From Thermoanaerobaculia bacterium (GTDB taxonomy: Bacteria > Acidobacteriota > Thermoanaerobaculia > Multivoradales > JAGPDF01), in contig JAGPDF010000014.1 of the NCBI GenBank assembly GCA_018057705.1, positions 1 through 64,000 on the forward strand: 64,000 bases of DNA, written 5' to 3'. The position numbers were made by a program, and so were the translations under genes. The notes under the pieces are model-generated. The model saw only the letters and a list, made by a program, of their open reading frames with translations, ran no database searches and was not told the DNA's origin. Below, piece by piece: positions 59,003-64,000 of this stretch (its first letter is position 1; each line of letters begins with the position of its first letter).

Positions 59003-59188
59003 ATGACCCCGACCTGTCTCGCCTGTGGCCGCAGCGACCAAGAAACTCCGCTCGTGCGACTCCTCCATCGCGGCGTCGAGCGCTACATTTGCCCGCAACA
59101 CCTGCCGATCCTGATCCACAACCCGGCCGAGCTCGTGGGCAAGCTCGAAGGGGCCGAACAGTTGCGACCCGCCGATCATCACGACTGA
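59003..59188 (+). CDS. small cysteine-rich zinc-ribbon-like protein
   Basis: A 61-residue protein (ATG 59003; 58991 is in frame). CLACGRSD gives one CxxC knuckle, and YICPQHLPILIHNP supplies a further Cys and His pair. The C-terminus ELVGKLEGAEQLRPADHHD is acidic and His-rich. Small proteins with this CxxCGxSD...CPQHLPxLIH pattern recur in diverse bacteria as conserved hypotheticals, so I take it as real. It is too short for most annotation cut-offs. A likely metal-binding or nucleic-acid-related role is inference. Confidence 0.65.
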   Translation: MTPTCLACGRSDQETPLVRLLHRGVERYICPQHLPILIHNPAELVGKLEGAEQLRPADHHD

Positions 59189-59374
59189 CGGCAAGGGCGC
59201 GGTGGTGGCGGTCGACTCGACTCGCCCGCCTCCTGCGGCATCTCGGAGTCGCGCCGGAAAGAGCTCCGACCTCCGTTGGGCCTCGTCGTCGCCTCCGGCG
59301 CAGGCTCGACCCGGAGTTGGTCGAAGGCACGGTAGCGGGCCGTGCGTGCGACAATCTCTCCCGGAGGCAAGACC

Positions 59375-59689
59375 GTGAGCCCCAAGATCGCTATCGACCA
59401 GCCTCGGATCGCCGCCTTTTGCCGCGAGTGGAGAATCGCCAAGCTCGAGCTTTTCGGCTCGGTGCTGCGGGACGACTTCGGGCCCGAAAGCGATGTCGAT
59501 GTCCTGGTCAGCTTCGAGCGTGGATCGACATGGTCCTACCTGGATCTCGTCCGCATGGAAAACGAGCTGTCGGAGAAGCTGGGTCGCCGGGTGGACCTCG
59601 TAGAACGCGCGGCAGTCGAAGCGAGCGACAACTACATTCGACGCAGAGAGATCCTGCGATCTGCGGAGGCGCTCTATGCGGCGGGATGA
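59375..59689 (+). CDS. mntA: MntA-type nucleotidyltransferase antitoxin
   Basis: A 104-residue minimal nucleotidyltransferase. The signature GSx10DxD is exact (GSVLRDDFGPESDVDVLV), and the third acidic residue lies in RRVDLVERAAV. Members of this group are antitoxins that inactivate HepT by adenylylating its active-site tyrosine. GTG start with GGAGG eight bases upstream; an in-frame start at 59342 lacks similarity. The last 14 bases overlap the hepT start. Confidence 0.88.
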   Translation: MSPKIAIDQPRIAAFCREWRIAKLELFGSVLRDDFGPESDVDVLVSFERGSTWSYLDLVRMENELSEKLGRRVDLVERAAVEASDNYIRRREILRSAEALYAAG

Positions 59690-60020
59690 ATCCTACCTGC
59701 TCGACATGCTCCTGCGATCGCGGGATGCGCTTCGGTTTGCGAAGGAAGCCGAGCCGCTCGGGCTCGGTGAGAACACCATGGCGCAGTTCGCTGTGCTGCA
59801 CGCGCTTCAGATTGTCGGCGAGGCAGCTGGAGGCGTCTCCGAAGAGGCCCGGAGTGCCAACCCCGGTATTCCCTGGGTGGAGATCGTCGGCATGCGCCAT
59901 CGCATCGTCCACGACTACGGTCGGGTCAACATGGAAGTCGTGCGACAGGTCCTCGAACGCGATCTTCCGGCCCTGATCCTGCAGCTCGAGGACCTCGTCC
60001 CGCCGGACGACGAAGCCTAG
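59676..60020 (+). CDS. hepT: HepT-like RNase toxin (DUF86)
   Basis: A 114-residue helical HEPN protein. The RNase motif Rx4HxY is intact (RHRIVHDYG), and FAVLHALQIVGEAAGG is the conserved dimer helix. HepT degrades RNA until modified by MntA. It is coupled to mntA by a 14-base overlap and to tag by a one-base overlap (TAGTG), so all three may be co-translated. An adenine glycosylase beside a toxin-antitoxin pair may be coincidence. Confidence 0.9.
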   Translation: MRRDESYLLDMLLRSRDALRFAKEAEPLGLGENTMAQFAVLHALQIVGEAAGGVSEEARSANPGIPWVEIVGMRHRIVHDYGRVNMEVVRQVLERDLPALILQLEDLVPPDDEA

Positions 60021-60625
60021 TGCCAGCTGAGCTCGAAGGCGTCATCCGCTGCGCCTGGGCGGGGAGTGATCCGCTCTATCAGGCGTACCACGACACCGAG
60101 TGGGGCGTCCCCTCGTTCGACGAGCGCCACCTCTTCGAGATGCTGAACCTCGAGGGGGCACAGGCGGGGCTGTCCTGGATCACGATCCTGAAGAAGCGTG
60201 AGAACTACCGCGCGGCGTTCGATGGCTTCGATCCGGAGAGAGTGGCGCGCTACGACGAGGCGAAGGTCGCCTCCCTGCTCGCGGATGCCGGCATCGTGCG
60301 CAACCGGTTGAAGGTCGCGGCGACGATCGGCAACGCCAAGGCTTATCTGGCGTTGCGCGAGAGCGGCCGGACCCTCGCCGACGTCGTCTGGAAGCCCTAC
60401 GGCGGCAAGCCGCGGCAGAACCGGATTGCGTCGATGGGCAAGGTGCCGGTGAAGACGGCGGAGTCCGACCGGTTGTCGAAGGAGCTCGCGAAACTGGGCT
60501 TCAAGTTCGTCGGCTCGACGATCGTCTACGCCTACCTACAGGCGGTCGGCTGCGTGAACGACCATCTGATGACCTGCTTCCGGCACGACGAGGTCGCCCG
60601 TCTCGCCTTGCGGCCGGCGCGCTGA
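60020..60625 (+). CDS. tag: DNA-3-methyladenine glycosylase I
   Basis: A 201-residue base-excision enzyme that removes 3-methyladenine from DNA. RCAWAGSDPLYQAYHDTEWGVP carries the zinc cysteine and histidine at its start. The substrate-binding ILKKRENYRAAFDGFDPERVA, GLSWITIL, the helix-hairpin-helix-like region and SKELAKLGFKFVGSTIVYAYLQAVGCVNDHLMTC with the second zinc pair (H and C) are all present. GTG start overlapping the hepT stop. Length is normal. Confidence 0.94.
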   Translation: MPAELEGVIRCAWAGSDPLYQAYHDTEWGVPSFDERHLFEMLNLEGAQAGLSWITILKKRENYRAAFDGFDPERVARYDEAKVASLLADAGIVRNRLKVAATIGNAKAYLALRESGRTLADVVWKPYGGKPRQNRIASMGKVPVKTAESDRLSKELAKLGFKFVGSTIVYAYLQAVGCVNDHLMTCFRHDEVARLALRPAR

Positions 60626-60627
60626 GC

Positions 60628-60648
60628 GGGCGCCCTGAATGGGCGCCC
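60628..60648. terminator. hairpin between convergent tag and propeller genes
   Basis: GGGCGCCC-TGAAT-GGGCGCCC forms a perfect 8-bp stem. It occupies the whole gap between the tag stop (60625) and the stop of the minus-strand propeller gene (60648). There is no T-run, so it may be a bidirectional, T-less terminator or a transcript-end stabiliser. Confidence 0.4.
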
Positions 60649-62336
60649 TACGGCACGCTGGACGACCAGGCCGAGCGGTCGCCCGACCCGAAACCGTCGA
60701 CGAAGAGCGCCTCGTCGACGAGGTGGACCTCCCGCCGGTCACCGGCCGCAAGTACCGCGTCGCCCACGAGGCCCCGCGAGTCGGACGCATAGCTCAGGAA
60801 GTAGTCCCCCTCGTCCGCGCCGGCGACCTCGAGCAAGGTCTCGGCCGTCGTCAGCGGATCGAGGAGCCGCTGCTCCATGGCAACGCCGTCCCAATTGGCG
60901 TCCGGTGTGACGATGAAGGCGACCCGCTGAGAGTCCGGAGAGACGACGTAGGCGCGGACGCTGTAAGGGTTCGGCGCCAGGATATTCCGGTTGGTCAGCT
61001 GGACGTGGCTGGTGAGGCCGAATGTGGTGGTCGTGTGAAGGTCGTAGCGGTCCACGGGTCCGAGGTTGGCGCGATAGACGAGGCGGCTCCCAGAGGGGGT
61101 GAACCGGAAGCTCGTCACGTCCCGGCCGGCGGGAACGGTGTCGGATCGCCGGGTCGGCGCCGCGTGCCCGTCGGCCGGCACGCTCCACAGCTCGTCCCGG
61201 GCATCGACCGCCGCGTCGGCGATGTAGGCGGCCCAGTCGCCGGCGACGCGGAGACCCCGGACGTCGCCGCCGGAAACGAGCGTTCCGGAGAGCTTGACCG
61301 GTTCCGCGCTGTCATCGATCGGGGCGCTCCAGAGCTCGAAGCGCTCGTCGACCTGGGCGTCGGCCAGAAAGACGGCGCGGCCGTCGCTCGAGAGCTCGAA
61401 ATCCACCACGTTGCCGCCGCCGACCAGCGCCTGGTTGAGCTTGTGGAAGCTGTTGGCGCTGTCGGTTCGAATCGACCAGAGCTCGTCGACCTCGTCGGCC
61501 TGAATGTCGGCCTCGAGCACGACCGTGTCGCCGTCGGGCGCGAACGTGAGCGAGCCGATGTTCGTCCAGGTCGGGAGCTCTCCGGCCCAGAGCGGAAAGG
61601 GGAGTGTCGACGAGAGGTAGATCGTCAGGGTCTCCAGCTGATCGTCGCCGTCGGTGTCGATGAAATAGAGCAGGCGCGGATTGCCGCTCGCCGCCGGAAA
61701 GAGATAGGGCCGAATCGAGTCGCCCTCGTCGAGATTCGAGACGCCGCCGACGCCGTCGATCGCGACCCGCAGCAAGACGTCGGCACCTGGACGGGTGAGC
61801 TCGATGACGACCTGCTGGCCATCGTCGGTGACCAGGTAGTCGTTGATCGATTCGTTGGTCAGAAGGGCCGGGTTGAGGCGCACCGGTGCGGACGAACCAT
61901 CGATCGCCACCGACCAGAGGTCGTTCGGGGCATCGGGCTCGGTCGACGCCTCGTAGACCACGCGCCGGCTGTCGCCGGTGATCTCGAAGTCGATGCCGGC
62001 TCCGAGGAAACTGAAGCCGTGTACCGGACCGGCGAGCTCGAGAGGCGGATCGCCGGGCTCGCCGAACCGGCGGCTGCTGGCCAGCCAACACTCGTCGGAA
62101 CTCTCGCAGGCGACGAAGACGATCCACCGGCCATCGGGAGAGACCTCGGGCCCGGATTCGTCCGAGACGCTGCCGGCCGAGAGGAAGTCCGCCGAGATCA
62201 CTTTCGCGCGGTGCTCTGCAACGGCCGGCGAAGCGCCGGCGAGGAGGGTCAGCAGGGCGAGGCTCGCCGCGCTCCGCGGGCAAGAGCCAGGGAATGGAAC
62301 CACGCACGGAGCTCTCAGGGTGAAGTGTCTGGCCAT
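60648..62336 (-). CDS. secreted TolB-like beta-propeller protein with DGFGSG C-terminal tag
   Basis: A 562-residue exported protein (ATG 62336; signal SAASLALLTLLAGASPAVA). Blades repeat with SPDGRWIVFVACESSDECWL, TGDSRRVVYEASTEPDAPNDLWSVAIDG, APDGDTVVLEADIQADEVDELWSI, SSDGRAVFLADAQVDERFELWSAPI and TPSGSRLVYRANLGP. It is the same PD40/TolB-like family as the pair at 50-53 kb but a more distant paralogue. It ends ALFVDGFGSGDRSAWSSSVP, where E of the tag is changed to G. The upstream gap holds the shared promoter element. Confidence 0.82.
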   Translation of the reverse strand: MARHFTLRAPCVVPFPGSCPRSAASLALLTLLAGASPAVAEHRAKVISADFLSAGSVSDESGPEVSPDGRWIVFVACESSDECWLASSRRFGEPGDPPLELAGPVHGFSFLGAGIDFEITGDSRRVVYEASTEPDAPNDLWSVAIDGSSAPVRLNPALLTNESINDYLVTDDGQQVVIELTRPGADVLLRVAIDGVGGVSNLDEGDSIRPYLFPAASGNPRLLYFIDTDGDDQLETLTIYLSSTLPFPLWAGELPTWTNIGSLTFAPDGDTVVLEADIQADEVDELWSIRTDSANSFHKLNQALVGGGNVVDFELSSDGRAVFLADAQVDERFELWSAPIDDSAEPVKLSGTLVSGGDVRGLRVAGDWAAYIADAAVDARDELWSVPADGHAAPTRRSDTVPAGRDVTSFRFTPSGSRLVYRANLGPVDRYDLHTTTTFGLTSHVQLTNRNILAPNPYSVRAYVVSPDSQRVAFIVTPDANWDGVAMEQRLLDPLTTAETLLEVAGADEGDYFLSYASDSRGLVGDAVLAAGDRREVHLVDEALFVDGFGSGDRSAWSSSVP

Positions 62337-62359
62337 CGTCGATCTCCCTCTGCTACAGG

Positions 62360-62388
62360 AGAACGACGCAACCGATCCGGTGGCGACA
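62360..62388 (-). promoter_or_regulatory. ECF-like promoter element, copy 5
   Basis: Minus strand: TGTC (62385-62388), 19 bases, CGTTCT (62360-62365), 23 bases to the ATG at 62336. Box sequences and spacing are identical to copies 1 and 2 although it lies 10 kb away; here an untranslated leader is present. Confidence 0.5.
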
Positions 62389-62394
62389 TCCGCC

Positions 62395-63798
62395 TCAGAA
62401 TCCCGACCAGCGCGCGCGATTGCCGCCCTCGAAGCCGTCGGCGAAGAGGTAGGCGTTCTCGGTGCGCATGAGGAAACCCGAGGCGTCGCCACCGCTGTCG
62501 AAGGCGTGGCCGACGAGGACCGGCCGGCCGCCCCAAAGGACGAGATCGGCGACCTGCTGGCCCGTGCCACCGCCGAGGTCGATGTCGTAGGCCTCGCCGC
62601 CGCCGGTTTCGGAGCCGAAGGTAGGGTCGCTGTTGTAGCTGCCGGGAAACAGAGCGTACCGGCGCATGCGCAGGGTGTCGAACGACAGACCCTCGCGGGC
62701 AGAGAGGAAGCGCTCGTCCCCCTGAAAGACCAGTTGGCCGACGCTCTCGGGGGGCGAGGCCGAGGTCGAGAAGACGCCGTCGTCGTCGAAGTGGATCAGC
62801 AGCCAGTCGCTGCCTCTCTGGACGGAGGCGAGGGATGTCCCCGTACCCGGGAGCGTCAGCAGGTCGCCCGCGATGGTATCGGTCGCGTCATCGATGCCGG
62901 AGTCCTGGATCGTCATGAGGCCATTCGCGCCGAAGGCGGCGTCGAGCGCGCCGGCGGCCGTGTAGCGGAGCGCCATCACGTCGAGATCGCTCGTCGTGCC
63001 GGCCTCGCGCCGGGTCATCAGGAGGAGAATCCGGCCCTGGTCGTCGACCGTCATCGTGGCGCCGGACTGGAGCGTTCCCAGAGCCGCCGACGTGACCTCG
63101 CGAATTCCGGTGCCCGGCGCGCCGAAGTTGGGGTCGAGGGAGCCCGCGGCCGTCAGTCCGAGGAGGAAGTAGCGATAGTTCGAGATCGCCACCGTGGCGC
63201 GCAGGAGGGCGACGATCCGGGGAGCGCCGACGGCTCCGGTTTCGGGCCGGATCTCGGCCAGCGCGGCGATGAGACAGCTCTCCGGATTGCAGTAGGCCTG
63301 TGTGTCGAAGAGTTGGAAGCCGTCGGTGGAGAAGTCCTCGTCGAGCGTGCAGCCGGGCTGGTCGATCTCGTAGCGCGCCACCAGGGCGTGCAGGCGCGAA
63401 GCGGCGCCCTGGAAGTTCACCCAGCCGCCAACGAGGAGGTTCCCGGAGGAATCGACGATCGCGGCCTCTCCGCCGGATTCGTCGGTGAAGGCGCCGTAGG
63501 CGCTCGTCGAGTCCAGGCAGACGCGATCGCTGCGGAGCTCGCCGTCCCCGTCCACGGCCTGGAAGTGGAGGCTCCGCGTGCCGGCCGGAAAGTCGTAGTC
63601 GCCGACGCCGTAGAGCAGGTCGCTGGTCGCGACGGCGGTCTCCAGGAAGACCCGGCCCGACCCCTGCCAGGTGGCGAAGCCATCGCCTTCGCCCCAGGCG
63701 GTGGCGAGCGCGCCGTCGTATTGGGCGGCAATCGGGCTCGCGCCCGAGGCTGCCAGTAGAGCGATCGTCCACAGCGGGAGTGACTTCGCGAGCGGCAT
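62395..63798 (-). CDS. secreted delta-60 repeat protein with DGFEGG C-terminal tag
   Basis: A 467-residue exported protein (ATG 63798; signal LPLWTIALLAASGASPIAAQ). Delta-60-like repeats are present but fewer and more diverged: AGSLDPNFGAPGTGI, AGALDAAFGANGLMTI and NSDPTFGSETGGG, each with strand-rich spacers (GRILLLMTRREAG). Cysteine pairs (QPGCTLDED, AYCNPESCLI) suggest disulphides. The chain ends YLFADGFEGGNRARWSGF. It is a distant homologue of the gene at 48755. The CGGTAG version of the promoter element lies upstream. Confidence 0.82.
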   Translation of the reverse strand: MPLAKSLPLWTIALLAASGASPIAAQYDGALATAWGEGDGFATWQGSGRVFLETAVATSDLLYGVGDYDFPAGTRSLHFQAVDGDGELRSDRVCLDSTSAYGAFTDESGGEAAIVDSSGNLLVGGWVNFQGAASRLHALVARYEIDQPGCTLDEDFSTDGFQLFDTQAYCNPESCLIAALAEIRPETGAVGAPRIVALLRATVAISNYRYFLLGLTAAGSLDPNFGAPGTGIREVTSAALGTLQSGATMTVDDQGRILLLMTRREAGTTSDLDVMALRYTAAGALDAAFGANGLMTIQDSGIDDATDTIAGDLLTLPGTGTSLASVQRGSDWLLIHFDDDGVFSTSASPPESVGQLVFQGDERFLSAREGLSFDTLRMRRYALFPGSYNSDPTFGSETGGGEAYDIDLGGGTGQQVADLVLWGGRPVLVGHAFDSGGDASGFLMRTENAYLFADGFEGGNRARWSGF

Positions 63799-63817
63799 AG
63801 GGTTGGACCTCACCCTG

Positions 63818-63846
63818 CTACCGCGATTCGACCGCCGCAGGGGACA
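63818..63846 (-). promoter_or_regulatory. ECF-like promoter element, copy 6 (CGGTAG variant)
   Basis: Minus strand: CCTGTCCCC with TGTC at 63843-63846, 19 bases, CGGTAG (63818-63823), CAGGGTGAGG and 19 bases in all to the ATG at 63798. It shares both boxes and the following AGGGTGAGG with copy 3. Confidence 0.5.
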
Positions 63847-63918
63847 GGCCGCAAAGGACAAGCAAGTCCGGGAGGGCGCTCCCTCGCCCGGGCGCCTCGC
63901 CGGTGAGCCGTCGCCGGG

Positions 63919-64000
63919 TCAGTCTTGTGCGAGTGCCCGCCTCGCCGCAGCAAGGTCGGCAGGGACGAGAACCGGCTTCGGCCAGGCGAGGTCGAGGCCT
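63919..64000 (-). CDS. C-terminal fragment of an unidentified protein (truncated by window edge)
   Basis: Reading in from the right edge on the minus strand, an open frame ends at TGA 63919-63921 after the residues LDLAWPKPVLVPADLAAARRALAQD. Composition and the lack of an alternative frame suggest real coding sequence, but 26 residues are too few to name a family. The 72 bases between it and the delta-60 gene's promoter element hold nothing else recognised. Confidence 0.35.
   Translation of the reverse strand, partial: GLDLAWPKPVLVPADLAAARRALAQD

Noticed and set aside
59306-59324. TCGACC-N7-GGTCGA hairpin in the gap before mntA, resembling widespread intergenic palindromes that encode DPELVEG
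   Set aside because: Only a single short copy is seen, with no second copy found in the window. It is too weak to call a repeat family member.

Overview
The window is very GC-rich and gene-dense and reads as a chromosomal segment of a Gram-negative, aerobic, heterotrophic bacterium, most likely an Acidobacteriota member (Thermoanaerobaculia-like). This lineage call is inference. It rests on a GWxTD-type protein fused to a VWFA domain of the acidobacterial type, an ECF sigma factor of the Sig-70_X6 kind beside a Ser/Thr kinase-TPR receptor, a second kinase-TPR receptor, an IPTL-CTERM protein, and many secreted beta-propeller proteins. No rRNA, tRNA, CRISPR array, insertion sequence or prophage was found. 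Every gap between genes is shorter than 300 bases.

Layout. 1-4.7 kb: end of an alpha-2-macroglobulin, a secreted M14 carboxypeptidase and a membrane sensor-domain protein. 4.9-9 kb: malate dehydrogenase, an IPTL-CTERM surface protein and a kinase-TPR receptor. 9-13.7 kb: an AttEFGH/YbbAP-like export operon (ATPase, FtsX permease, CrtC/AttH lipocalin). 13.7-14.3 kb: a RelE/Phd toxin-antitoxin pair with its own promoter. 14.4-16.4 kb: cytochrome oxidase assembly genes (ctaB, SCO1, DUF420), followed by a 183-bp near-palindrome. 16.7-18.1 kb: an SspB-like protein and YhaM-type exoribonuclease. 18.2-24.6 kb: the GWxTD/VWFA protein, a secreted unknown and a 993-aa ATPase-TPR protein. 24.8-29.1 kb: an orphan, xseA-xseB, miaE and a MoeB/ThiF-rhodanese protein. 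29.3-34.2 kb: a signalling island (receiver, EAL, PAS plus degenerate HPt, hybrid kinase, NtrC-type activator) with a good sigma-54 promoter. 34.3-38.8 kb: an active/inactive M16 peptidase pair and a gluzincin. 39-44.8 kb: a LuxR regulator, moaDE, an acyl-CoA carboxylase and a membrane glycosyltransferase. 44.8-48.8 kb: the ECF sigma/kinase pair and trmO. 48.8-64 kb: a cluster of secreted beta-propeller and delta-60 proteins, interrupted by a TlpA-like lipoprotein, two SDRs, DUF1028, a small zinc protein, MntA/HepT and tag.

The most interesting signal is in the last region, in two parts. First, six secreted proteins of three unrelated architectures (M14 peptidase, TolB-like propeller, delta-60 repeats) end in the same short tag, DGF-E-x-G-x4-W-[SP], at the extreme C-terminus. 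Second, five of these genes each carry, in their own short upstream gap, a bipartite element TGTC-N19-CG(TTCT or GTAG) with invariant spacing. A neighbouring ankyrin lipoprotein gene carries a weaker copy. The element looks like an ECF-sigma promoter, and an ECF sigma gene lies about 5 kb away. I propose a co-regulated set of tagged extracellular proteins. A second regulatory circuit is plausible at 29 kb, where a sigma-54 promoter with an upstream palindrome precedes the receiver/EAL operon and a GAFTGA-containing activator is encoded 3.5 kb downstream.
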